A stretch of DNA of 9,489 nt from Atopobiaceae bacterium UBA7016 (GTDB taxonomy: Bacteria; Actinomycetota; Coriobacteriia; Coriobacteriales; Atopobiaceae): assembly GCA_002449555.1 (NCBI GenBank), contig DJXA01000208.1, positions 1 through 9,489 of the forward strand, given 5' to 3'. The position numbers were made by a program, and so were the translations under genes. The notes beneath the pieces are model-generated. The model had not been told where the DNA came from and searched no databases. It was given only the letters and a program-made list of their open reading frames with translations. Shown here one piece after another: positions 1 through 5,948 of this stretch. Each line of letters begins with the position of its first letter. Within the stretch, counting starts at the first letter, position 1.

Positions 1-51
1 GCGAGGCGCAACCTGGAGATGCTGGACGCGCTGGGGGGTGACCCGCTGTGA
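1..51 (+). CDS. istA: IS21-family transposase IstA, C-terminal end only (partial)
   Basis: Only the last 16 codons and the TGA stop are inside the window; they read ARRNLEMLDALGGDPL. No domain is visible. The call rests on position: the stop overlaps the GTG start of istB in a GTGA arrangement, which is the usual istA-istB coupling in IS21 elements. The rest of the gene lies to the left. The other IstA in this window (minus strand) lacks its own C-terminus, so the two tails cannot be compared here. Confidence 0.7.
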   Translation, partial: ARRNLEMLDALGGDPL

Positions 52-839
52 GCGCGCCGATCGTGGAGGCGACCCCGCACCAGCGGGTCCGCAACAACCT
101 GGAGGAGCTGGGGCTCGACCGCATGGCGGCCACCGTCGGCGAGCACATGTCGCTCGTCGCCTCGGGGGCCAAGACCTTCCCGGAGTCGATGCTGGAGATG
201 ACCGACGCGCAGCTGGCCGCCGTGAGGGAGCGCGACCTGTGGAGGAGGGTGGAGAAGGCCAACTTCCCCTACGTGAAGACGCTCGCCGACTTCGACTTCT
301 CCTTCCAGCCGTCGATCCCGAGGGGCGTCGTGGAGGACCTCGCCGGCCTCGGCTGGCTCGACCGCAGGGAGAACGTCGTGCTGGTGGGCAGCCCGGGCGT
401 GGGCAAGACCCACATAGCGGTGGCGCTCGGCGTCGAGGCGGTGCGCGCCCGCAAGCTCACCTACTTCGCCGACTGCCAGAGGCTCGTCTCGGACCTGAAG
501 CGGGCCTCGGAGAAGGGGGCGCTCGAGAGGCGGATGCGCTTCTACGCCCACCTCTCGCTGCTGATACTCGACGAGGTGGGCTACCTCGAGGTGGACAAGG
601 AGGGCGCCGACCTCGTGTTCCAGCTGGTGAGCCGGCGCTACGAGAGGAGGTCGACGATAGTCACCACCAACGTCGGCATCGGCGCGTGGGCGAAGGTCTT
701 CGGCGACCCGGTGACGGCCTCGGCCATCGCGGACAGGCTCTGCCACCACTGCACGGTCATACGGATAACGGGCAGGTCCTACAGGACCAAGGACCTGCCG
801 CCGGAGAGGGGCGAGGGCGCCCTGGAGGGGAGGCAATGA
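48..839 (+). CDS. istB: IS21-family transposition helper ATPase IstB
   Basis: AAA+ ATPase of 263 aa, the normal length for IstB, which loads on target DNA and activates the IstA transposase. The Walker A motif is GSPGVGKT at about residues 114-121. Walker B is LLILDEVGYL, with the acidic pair near residues 175-176. A sensor-1 motif TTN follows near 206-208, and an arginine in the ADRL motif near 230 fits the conserved late arginine of the family. The N-terminal ~100 residues form the IstB-specific helical extension. Translation starts at a GTG that overlaps the istA stop, which suggests translational coupling. The gene appears intact, so element A may still be active if its off-window part is complete. 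Confidence 0.95.
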   Translation: MSAPIVEATPHQRVRNNLEELGLDRMAATVGEHMSLVASGAKTFPESMLEMTDAQLAAVRERDLWRRVEKANFPYVKTLADFDFSFQPSIPRGVVEDLAGLGWLDRRENVVLVGSPGVGKTHIAVALGVEAVRARKLTYFADCQRLVSDLKRASEKGALERRMRFYAHLSLLILDEVGYLEVDKEGADLVFQLVSRRYERRSTIVTTNVGIGAWAKVFGDPVTASAIADRLCHHCTVIRITGRSYRTKDLPPERGEGALEGRQ

Positions 840-1102
840 TGGACGCTGGGGCGCTGAGGAGGTCCCTGGAGGGGCTCAGGGGCGACGCGGTGCTGTCGGT
901 GCGCATGTCGGTCAGGCTGCCGGACGGGCGGACGGTCGCGGCGGAGGGGCCCGTCGCCGGCCTGGAGGTCACGGAGAACCCGGCGCTGGCGATGCAGTGG
1001 GTCACGCTGCGGTCGTCATCGGACTTGGCGGGCGACGCGTGCGCGCTGCTGGACCTGGGGATGATCTCCGAGGACGAGTGGGAGGTGGACATGATGGGCT
1101 GA
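836..1102 (+). CDS. Small third ORF of the IS21-like element, unknown function
   Basis: Encodes 88 aa starting MMDAGALRRSLEGL; the double ATG at 836 and 839 overlaps the istB stop. A purine-rich RBS (GGAGGGGAGG) lies just upstream, inside the istB end. The overlap and RBS argue that this is translated with istB as part of the transposition operon. The protein is moderately acidic, with no membrane segment and no motif I recognise; its last residues are DEWEVDMMG. Classical IS21 has only istA and istB, so this is an accessory passenger or a lineage-specific helper. GC content and codon use match istB. Confidence 0.6.
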   Translation: MMDAGALRRSLEGLRGDAVLSVRMSVRLPDGRTVAAEGPVAGLEVTENPALAMQWVTLRSSSDLAGDACALLDLGMISEDEWEVDMMG

Positions 1103-1182
1103 GAGGGCGGGCACCGGAATCGGCGGCGGGGGCGTTGGCGCGACTGGCTAAACAACGTTGGTTCAGGTGGCTGTGACAGTAT

Positions 1183-1216
1183 GGTCAAATCGGCACTTTG
1201 GTGATTGACACTAACA
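1183..1216. repeat. Right terminal inverted repeat of IS21-like element A
   Basis: Read inward on the minus strand the end begins TGTTAGTGTCAATCACC and continues through AAAGTGCC. It aligns loosely with the outer end of element B, which begins TGTTGATGTTCACTAG and continues AAACTGCCC. Both share the TGTT start, a TCAC/TCACT block and an AAxxTGCC block. Such ends are transposase-binding sites. The exact inner limit is not defined by sequence alone. Confidence 0.6.
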
Positions 1217-2491
1217 CGCCCTCTCTATCGCGCGCAGCGCCCTCCTGCGCCCCGCCGCGTCCATCCGGTCGATCGCCTCGACGAGGGCGGGCGGCATGTC
1301 CCGCCTGATGGTCGACTCGCCGAAGGCCCGCGGCCTCGCGACGAGCGCCGGCACGAGCGAGAGCGGGTTGCGCACCACCTCGCCCGGGGACCACGACCTG
1401 GGGAGCTCCGCCACGCGGCGGCCCCGGTCGGCGAGGATCTCGACGCTCGACGCCCTCACCCCGGCGAGCAGCCACCTGTCGTGCCAGGCCGGGCCGGCGC
1501 AGTAGCTGGACCCGCACACCTCGACGTAGCCGCGCGGGTCGGAGCGGACCCGCTCCCACCTGACGGCGTCGAAGGGCGCGGCGGGCAGCGCCAGCATCGC
1601 GGCGAGGTCCTCGCGCGCCGCCTCGGCCACGGGCCTGCCGTCGCGCGCCAGCGAGGAGGCGTTCAGGCGGTCGCAGCCGTCGCGCAGCAGGGCGCTCAGC
1701 TCGGCGAGCGAGCCGACCCTGGGCTCCGGGACGAGGAGGTTGCGCCTGAGGAACCCGACGGCGTTCTCCACCGAGCCCTTCTCGTTGCCCGAGTAGGGGT
1801 TGCAGTAGCGGCTGGAGACGCGGAAGTGGGCCCTGAACAGGCCGAAGAGCTCGGACTCCGTCACCTTGCCCCGCGACATGCGCCCGGCGCCGGTCGCGTT
1901 GTCGAGGACGAGCGTGTGCGGCGCGCGGCCCATCCAGGCGAACACGGAGGCGAGCCCGTCGCAGAGGCACTCGGAGCGCTCCGACATCGTCGCCACGCAG
2001 TACCTCGCGTTCGAGTGGGGCAGCGTGACGACCAGCAGCTTCAGGTCGGTCGGGACCCCCGCCAGCACGGCGCGGAAGTTGCCGAAGTCCGCCTGGGCCG
2101 TGCCGGGCGCCCACTCCAGCTCGAGGTAGCCGTCCCCGCCGCGGGCGTGCTCCCGCCTCCACGCGGCGACGTGGCGGCGCACGCTCGAGTAGGACCCCCC
2201 GTAGCCGCGCTCGGCGACGAGCCGGTCGTATATCCTCCTGGCGGTGTGGCGCTGCTTCCTCGGGGCGCCGAGGTCGGCCTCGAGCACGGAGTCGATCCAC
2301 GCCGCGTGGGCGTCGGTCGCGGGGTGCGGCCGCTCCTGGGGGAGCGGCGCCGCGGGCGACATGTCCTCGGCGTCCGCGTACTTCGCGACGGTGTTGCGGC
2401 TCAGGCCGAGCCTGCGCGCTATCTCGGAGCGCGGCACGCCCGCCGCGTCCATCTCTCGTATATCCTGTCTTGTGTCAAGGGGCACGGTCAT
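1211..2491 (-). CDS. istA: IS21-family transposase IstA, C-terminally truncated by element A
   Basis: DDE-type transposase, 426 aa from ATG at 2491 (start MTVPLDTRQD). This start follows a strong RBS (GGGAGGAGGAG) and is preferred over longer upstream readings. A helix-turn-helix with the core IARRLGLSRNTVAKY lies at residues ~23-38. Likely catalytic residues are D135 (QADFG), D197 (LDNA) and E242 in the KGSVEN motif. The last native codon is at 1217-1219. The final Cys codon and TAG stop (1211-1216) come from the terminal repeat of element A, so the native C-terminus and the partner istB are missing. It is probably unable to transpose alone. Neighbouring long frames on the plus strand here are shadows. 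Confidence 0.85.
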   Translation of the reverse strand: MTVPLDTRQDIREMDAAGVPRSEIARRLGLSRNTVAKYADAEDMSPAAPLPQERPHPATDAHAAWIDSVLEADLGAPRKQRHTARRIYDRLVAERGYGGSYSSVRRHVAAWRREHARGGDGYLELEWAPGTAQADFGNFRAVLAGVPTDLKLLVVTLPHSNARYCVATMSERSECLCDGLASVFAWMGRAPHTLVLDNATGAGRMSRGKVTESELFGLFRAHFRVSSRYCNPYSGNEKGSVENAVGFLRRNLLVPEPRVGSLAELSALLRDGCDRLNASSLARDGRPVAEAAREDLAAMLALPAAPFDAVRWERVRSDPRGYVEVCGSSYCAGPAWHDRWLLAGVRASSVEILADRGRRVAELPRSWSPGEVVRNPLSLVPALVARPRAFGESTIRRDMPPALVEAIDRMDAAGRRRALRAIERAC

Positions 2492-2554
2492 CCTCACTCT
2501 CCTCCTCCCGGCGCCGCTCGCCAAAGCCAATGCGCCAAGGAGGAACATACGACG

Positions 2555-2582
2555 GGGCCGTGCCCCTTGCGGGGCACGGCCC
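2555..2582 (-). promoter_or_regulatory. Strong stem-loop in the istA leader of element B
   Basis: A perfect 12-bp GC-rich stem (GGGCCGTGCCCC with its complement) encloses a 4-nt loop that reads GCAA, a GNRA tetraloop, on the istA-sense strand. It lies about 65-90 nt upstream of the istA start. There is no T-run after it, so it does not look like a simple intrinsic terminator. A plausible role is to hinder read-through expression of the transposase from outside promoters or to stabilise the mRNA; that is inference. Confidence 0.6.
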
Positions 2583-2609
2583 TCGAACTGACCAAACTGC
2601 TCAAATCCT

Positions 2610-2669
2610 GGTGACCACGGTGCGCACTTCGCGGTGACCATCAAGGGCAGTTTCTAGTGAACATCAACA
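2610..2669. repeat. Left terminal region of IS21-like element B with two GGTGACCA boxes
   Basis: The outer terminus (TGTTGATG on the minus strand, ending at 2669) is followed inward by two identical GGTGACCA boxes at 2633-2640 and 2610-2617. They start 23 bp apart, about two helical turns. Multiple short repeats near the ends are typical transposase-binding sites in IS21-family elements. Assigning them to IstA binding is inference. Confidence 0.55.
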
Positions 2670-2835
2670 GTACGAGCCGACGATGGCCGACGAGGAGTTC
2701 TTTGGGTCCGAGGTGACGCACGACTTGGAGGGGTTCAAGCGGCGTGCGGACGTGATCGTGGCCAACCGCTGGAGTGACGAGCTATCTGATGTGGGGGAGA
2801 AGGTCTACACGCGAGACCTGTTCAGGCGGGACTAG
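2670..2835 (+). pseudogene. ugd: UDP-glucose 6-dehydrogenase, 3' fragment (copy 1)
   Basis: The last 54 codons of a Ugd-type nucleotide-sugar dehydrogenase remain, from YEPTMADEEFF to the characteristic end DKVYTRDLF-like KVYTRDLFRRD. E. coli Ugd, as I recall it, has the same order: a YEP segment, a DEFF segment, an ANR/SNR segment and a KVYTRDLF end. The 5' part is cut by the outer end of element B and would be expected beyond the two insertion elements. The product would have made UDP-glucuronate for capsule or exopolysaccharide; this fragment cannot. Confidence 0.8.
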
Positions 2836-2844
2836 CTACCTGCC

Positions 2845-2880
2845 CATTCGGACGTTTGATGGCGAGGTTTGGTCCGAATG
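2845..2880. repeat. Inverted repeat CATTCGGAC / GTCCGAATG at the 5' edge of the epimerase fragment (copy 1)
   Basis: Perfect 9-bp arms at 2845-2853 and 2872-2880 are separated by 18 bp that contain GTTTGATGGCGAGGTTT. The true epimerase homology starts just after the right arm. The same structure with one mismatch in the left arm is found in copy 2 at 8807-8842. It belongs to the recurring GACGTTT motif discussed in the findings. Confidence 0.65.
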
Positions 2881-3215
2881 AGCTGCAGATGGATGCGTTC
2901 TGCGTGGTGAGCGACAGCGGCACGCTGCCCGAGGAGTCGAGCTTCTACCTGAGCGTCGGGCGGCCGATCCCGGCGGTGTGCATCCGCACGAGCACCGAGC
3001 GCCCCGAGGCTCTGGACAAGGGGTGCTCCGTGCTGTCCGGGATCGACGGGGTCGGCCTGCTGCAGTCGGTGGGCCTGGCCGTCGAGATGGTGCGCAACGG
3101 CGACCTGGGCGTGCCCGTGCCTGACTACGTGGACGAGAACGTGAGCGACAAGGTCGTGCGGATCGTGCAGAGCTACGTCGGCGTGGTGAACAAGATGGTG
3201 TGGCGCAAGGGGTAG
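2859..3215 (+). pseudogene. UDP-N-acetylglucosamine 2-epimerase, C-terminal fragment (copy 1)
   Basis: Encodes 118 aa beginning MARFGPNELQMDAF. It has the conserved epimerase core VVSDSGTLPEESS, then IRTSTERPEALDKG, and the terminal pieces VPVPDYVDENVS and KMVWRKG. The family is normally about 370-380 aa, so roughly the first 255 residues are missing. The ATG at 2859 is in frame but has no clear RBS. It starts 23 bp after the ugd stop. Copy 2 has the same 5' truncation point, so the truncation predates the duplication. The symbol is left blank because WecB/FnlC/CapG-type members cannot be separated from this piece. Confidence 0.75.
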
Positions 3216-3238
3216 GGGAGCCTCTGACCCATTGCGAA

Positions 3239-3267
3239 TGTTGACAAAAGCTGCCCCAACGTCAACA
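3239..3267. repeat. Perfect inverted repeat TGTTGAC-N15-GTCAACA
   Basis: Arms are at 3239-3245 and 3261-3267. The TGTTGA start followed by AAAAGCTGCCCC also resembles the outer ends of the IS21-like elements in this window (TGTTGAT ... AAACTGCCC). It may be a solo IS end or a palindromic protein-binding site. I cannot choose between these. Confidence 0.4.
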
Positions 3268-3299
3268 ACAGGTGGAGCTGCCGTCTGACCCCTCCGGTG

Positions 3300-3453
3300 C
3301 GGATGGAGCCCAACGGACGTTTGGAGCCCAAGTTTCGACCCATCCAGCTCCATCCGAGCTCAACAAGACGTTCCAGCCCCCGCTAACGATTCATTCAGCA
3401 CCATCCGCGCTCAACAGGGCGTTCGAACCCTCAGTTTCGACTGATTGAGCTCC
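3300..3453. repeat. Three degenerate ~51-bp direct repeats with nested inverted repeats
   Basis: Units begin near 3303, 3352 and 3403. Units two and three start CCATCCGAGCTCAAC and CCATCCGCGCTCAAC, and both continue into a G-CGTT block; units one and three share AGTTTCGAC and AGCTCC blocks. Unit one is enclosed by a perfect 10-bp inverted repeat, CGGATGGAGC at 3300-3309 and GCTCCATCCG at 3347-3356. GAGCTCAA at 3356-3363 and TTGAGCTC at 3445-3452 enclose units two and three. The last unit abuts the 5' edge of the glycosyltransferase remnant. Confidence 0.6.
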
Positions 3454-3457
3454 GCCC

Positions 3458-3798
3458 GTGCCCGATGAGCAGCTGCTGCGAGACAACCTTGCGGCGATTC
3501 GGCACTTTGAGGGTGCCGTCGGGGAGTGGGGCGAGGAGCTTACGGATTGCGCGCCGGTGAAGGTCGCGGGGTTGTATTCGGCGCTGTGCACGCGGACGCT
3601 GGTGTTTGGCGAGCGTGCGGTGTGGCGGACGTATCTGGGCGAGGCTCGGCGGTTTGTGAGCGAGAACCGCGGCGCGTTGCTGAGGGCTGTGCTGAAAGGG
3701 TGGCTGGGTCCGCGCGCGGTGTGCGGGTGGTTGCGAAGGCGTGGGTGCCGCAGGTGTGGCTTGCGGCGCGTGGCGTGCGCGGCCTCTGCCGAATGTGA
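3458..3798 (+). pseudogene. Probable family-2 glycosyltransferase 3' remnant, frameshifted
   Basis: From 3458 the frame gives PDEQLLRDNLAAIRHFEG through GEARRFVSENRGALL, which reads like the helical C-terminal tail of polysaccharide glycosyltransferases. Near 3690-3700 the protein-like signal shifts frame: the continuation VAGSARGVRVVAKAWVPQ, then WLAARGVRGLCRM and a TGA at 3796-3798, is in the frame one base back. The nucleotide-binding N-terminal domain is absent, and an in-frame TGA at 3446-3448 shows that the 5' part is gone. The family call rests on general resemblance only. Confidence 0.4.
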
Positions 3799-4003
3799 CA
3801 ACACGCGCCACTTGCCGTCCCATCACGCTGTGACCAGCTATCGCTGCTCGTGTTTCGTGGCTGGCTCCGACAAGGACATCAGGCTCAACGGCAAGTATAA
3901 CTTGGTGATGGTCAAGACCTGCCTTAAGCGGGACGCGGACAGTCGGCTGTAGGATACACTCGTTTATGAATCGAAAGTGGATTGCACTGTGAGGTGAAGC
4001 TGC
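3799..4003. other. Spacer upstream of the ATPase gene; no gene or clear promoter seen
   Basis: Base composition falls from the GC-rich left side towards that of the central genes here. The frame running through it ends at 3952 (last residues LKRDADSRL) but resembles nothing I know and is probably chance. A promoter for the following gene group should lie here; TAGGAT and TACACT near 3950-3960 are possible -10 sequences, but neither has a good -35 at normal spacing. Confidence 0.35.
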
Positions 4004-5764
4004 TTGGCTACGAAACGTCTAGTCAGCATTCATGTGAAAGACGTAAAAGGCATCCGCGATACCTCGATAAGCTGCGAGGTCTATCCAAATAAGCCGAACT
4101 TCCTCGTTGCGCCAAACGGTTCGGGGAAGACATCGCTAGCTACGGCGTTTGCATCCCTCAATCAGAAGAGGCTGAATCTTCAGGAAAGGGATTATCCCAA
4201 GAACAGGTCCATGATCTCACCTCTGCTTGAGGTGCAGTTCGAGGCGGAGGACCCTCTTGTTGCCGATGCCGAGAAGAATGAGATCGGTAAATGTGCTGAT
4301 ACATATGTCATAAACAGTGGGCTCTATGCAAAGGCATCGTCTCGTGCCTTCGGAAGCGTGCGAACGGCGCAGGGGAGTCTTCGGGTGCCAACCGTGGTCC
4401 TACGGAGCAGCATTCCGGAAAAGCCAAGTATTGTCTACGCTGCTACTGACGCTCGGAAACGATTCCCTATCTCACTTAAGCGCCACGTCAGCAACCTGCG
4501 TAAACTTGGTGTATTTGACAATCTAGCATTTCTTAAGAAAGTGGATGCATGCGTCCGTTGCCATCAAAGGGGTTCCCGTCAAGGACGTATTGACAGCTTC
4601 GTCCGATGGGCTGAGGGGGCAGTGGCGGCGAGGGAAGACCTGTCATCGCCAGGGGTTGCCGCTGAAGCGAGGGCGATGAAAGAACCAATACTGGGGATTG
4701 CAGACGTTATCGAGGAGTATTACCCGTGTGAAACCACGGTCTCCCTTTACCTGAATGCCATTCAGGTATTCGAGCTATACGAGGGCCAGCGTGATGCGAT
4801 CAGGGGAACAATCGCCTGGTTAGAATACGAGGCCATGCGAAGGGATGTCAACGAGCTTCTAGCCGGGGTCAACACATCAGGGAGCGAGCTTAAGGCCGTG
4901 GTCCAGAAAGGCTCCCTTGTGGTTGAGTTCCCCGACAGGTCAAGGGTCTCCAACGGCGAGCTCGACATACTCAGGTTTGTATCGTGCTTGTTCAAGGCGC
5001 GGGCTTCCCTGAAGAAGGACCGCTCCATCCTCATAATTGATGAGGTGTTCGATTACCTTGACGAGGCGAACTTGCTGGTAGCGCAGCATTTCCTGCTCAA
5101 GATGATGCAGGATTACAAGGAGTCGGGGAAGTCCCTGTACGCCATTATCCTGACGCACCTCGATCCATCGCTCATGGCGAGCTATCGCTTCAAAACGAAG
5201 CATGTGTCGTACTTCCCGATCGTGGAGTATGGGACGGCATGTGGCTGGATGAGGGCTCTTTTGGTGGACAGGGACCGATGCAAGAAGGCAGAAAAAGACA
5301 TCTACGAAGATGTAAGCACGAGATACCTTCACTACTCCGAAGAGGATGCTCGCAACGAAGCGGTCGAGGCGTATCTGGCTGGAAAGGATGTTCCAGCGGA
5401 TTTGAGAAGTGCATCTGCCTTCAGGGGAAGGTGCGAAGAAGAGCTGAAGAGGTACGTTAACGAGGAGTCGTACGATCCAACACTTGTCTGCTGCGGATTA
5501 CGTGTCGTCGTGGAGAGGCTTGCGTGTGAACAGCTTGCACAGGCTGCCTGCAGGGAAGAGTTTGTGGCGACGAATGGAACTGTGAACAAATTGGACTACG
5601 CGACGCTGCACGGTGCTCATGTGCCGGAGGCGCACTATCTGCTTGGTGCGGTGTACAACACATGTATGCACCTCAAGGGGCGTGATGGTGAGCTTGGGAC
5701 TGTCCTCCGCATGCTGAACAATGGGTTTGTCAGGCACATGATTAAGGAGTCGGTGGCTTTGTGA
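4004..5764 (+). CDS. ABC/SMC-type ATPase of a putative conflict (defence) gene group
   Basis: Encodes 586 aa with a complete ABC-class ATPase in one chain. Walker A is APNGSGKTS at residues 36-44. A poorly conserved insert covers ~60-300. The signature-like motif is VSNGELDILRF at ~315-325, Walker B is SILIIDEVFDYLDEAN with D346/E347, and the H-loop is ILTHLDP (H385). A C-terminal mainly helical domain of about 175 residues follows, without a TOPRIM or nuclease motif that I recognise. The start is TTG: an in-frame TGA lies 9 nt upstream, GAGGTGA (3991-3997) is well spaced, and the next in-frame Met falls after Walker A. Its expected role is an ATP-driven sensor or DNA-binding partner of the downstream PHP-ATPase; this is inference from context. 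Confidence 0.85.
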   Translation: MATKRLVSIHVKDVKGIRDTSISCEVYPNKPNFLVAPNGSGKTSLATAFASLNQKRLNLQERDYPKNRSMISPLLEVQFEAEDPLVADAEKNEIGKCADTYVINSGLYAKASSRAFGSVRTAQGSLRVPTVVLRSSIPEKPSIVYAATDARKRFPISLKRHVSNLRKLGVFDNLAFLKKVDACVRCHQRGSRQGRIDSFVRWAEGAVAAREDLSSPGVAAEARAMKEPILGIADVIEEYYPCETTVSLYLNAIQVFELYEGQRDAIRGTIAWLEYEAMRRDVNELLAGVNTSGSELKAVVQKGSLVVEFPDRSRVSNGELDILRFVSCLFKARASLKKDRSILIIDEVFDYLDEANLLVAQHFLLKMMQDYKESGKSLYAIILTHLDPSLMASYRFKTKHVSYFPIVEYGTACGWMRALLVDRDRCKKAEKDIYEDVSTRYLHYSEEDARNEAVEAYLAGKDVPADLRSASAFRGRCEEELKRYVNEESYDPTLVCCGLRVVVERLACEQLAQAACREEFVATNGTVNKLDYATLHGAHVPEAHYLLGAVYNTCMHLKGRDGELGTVLRMLNNGFVRHMIKESVAL

Positions 5765-5948
5765 GGGCGATTCTCGGGCTGCGTACGGTCGGTCGAGACA
5801 AATCTATGATGCGATTGAGCGAGCGTGGTGCGGCGGTTTGTTCGCTGTTGCTGTAACTATCGACAGTCAGAGGCTATACGCTGTGCGCACATGATTCCCT
5901 CACTACTAGTCAACGAGTCTCGAGTTCTGGAGGATTGGAGGTATAGGA
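5765..5948. other. 184-bp spacer between the ATPase and PHP-ATPase genes
   Basis: No convincing gene. A GTG at 5761 overlapping the previous stop opens a 31-codon frame that ends at 5856, without homology I recognise. TATACG at 5875-5880 is a possible -10 box, with a weak TTGCTG at 5848 spaced 21 bp. The palindrome GTGCGCAC lies at 5883-5890. GGAGGT at 5937-5942 is the RBS for the next gene. The gap is longer than usual inside an operon, so the second gene may have its own promoter. Confidence 0.4.

Larger units (their letters stand above)
1..1216 (+). mobile_element. IS21-like element A, right part (istA end, istB, small ORF, right terminal repeat)
   Basis: Consists of the end of istA, complete istB, an 88-aa ORF and about 110 bp of non-coding right end. 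The outer boundary is placed at 1216 because the sequence ends in ACTAACA, whose complement TGTTAGT is the TGT-type terminus expected of this family. It also resembles the TGTTGAT terminus of element B. The left end is outside the window. At 1217 the sequence passes abruptly into the interior of another istA on the opposite strand. Confidence 0.75.
1217..2669 (-). mobile_element. IS21-like element B, left part (truncated istA only)
   Basis: Runs from its outer terminus at 2669 inward through a ~180 bp leader into istA on the minus strand, and stops where element A begins. The outer end reads TGTTGATGTTCACTAG on the minus strand. Immediately outside, at 2671, the sequence becomes an in-frame ugd tail starting Tyr-Glu-Pro-Thr, so element B interrupted that gene. 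No istB or right end of element B is seen in the window. Confidence 0.7.
2683..3215 (+). repeat. 533-bp direct repeat, left copy (ugd end + epimerase fragment)
   Basis: Aligns without gaps to 8645-9177. The ugd tail is 153 bp in both, the spacer 23 bp in both and the epimerase fragment 357 bp in both. The encoded epimerase pieces differ at 6 of 118 residues by my count. Similarity stops right after the shared stop codon. The two copies lie in the same orientation on either side of the central gene group. Confidence 0.9.
3216..3457. other. Repeat-rich non-coding spacer with no gene
   Basis: No coding sequence is supported here. The stretch contains a TGTTGAC/GTCAACA inverted repeat at 3239-3267, two TCTGACCC blocks, a 10-bp inverted repeat at 3300-3356, and degenerate ~51-bp direct repeats running to about 3453. 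It separates the epimerase fragment from the glycosyltransferase remnant. Confidence 0.6.

Noticed and set aside
38..835. Plus-strand frame overlapping istB in another phase
   Set aside because: Low-complexity Arg/Gly/Pro translation is typical of a shadow. Only its last part, from 836, is kept as a separate gene because it has its own start and RBS.
1205..2614. Long plus-strand frame opposite istA, and a minus-strand frame at 1185-2300
   Set aside because: Both are GC-rich shadows of istA full of Arg/Ala/Gly/Pro repeats; only the minus-strand frame from 2491 carries transposase motifs and an RBS.
2832..3353. 173-codon minus-strand frame opposite the epimerase fragment
   Set aside because: Histidine- and valine-rich shadow of a recognised coding sequence, with no motif or RBS.
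3408..3440. tRNA-like T-arm sequence GTTCGAACCC
   Set aside because: No acceptor, D or anticodon arms can be built around it; it lies inside the degenerate repeat block.
3300..3453. CRISPR array
   Set aside because: Units are only partly alike, lie directly adjacent without unique spacers, and no cas gene is present.
4004..5764. OLD-family nuclease (ATPase + TOPRIM)
   Set aside because: The C-terminal ~175 residues lack the TOPRIM Glu and DxD pattern, so only the ATPase call is kept.
5761..5856. 31-codon ORF overlapping the stop of the ABC ATPase gene
   Set aside because: No RBS beyond possible coupling and no recognisable motif; mentioned as a possibility only.
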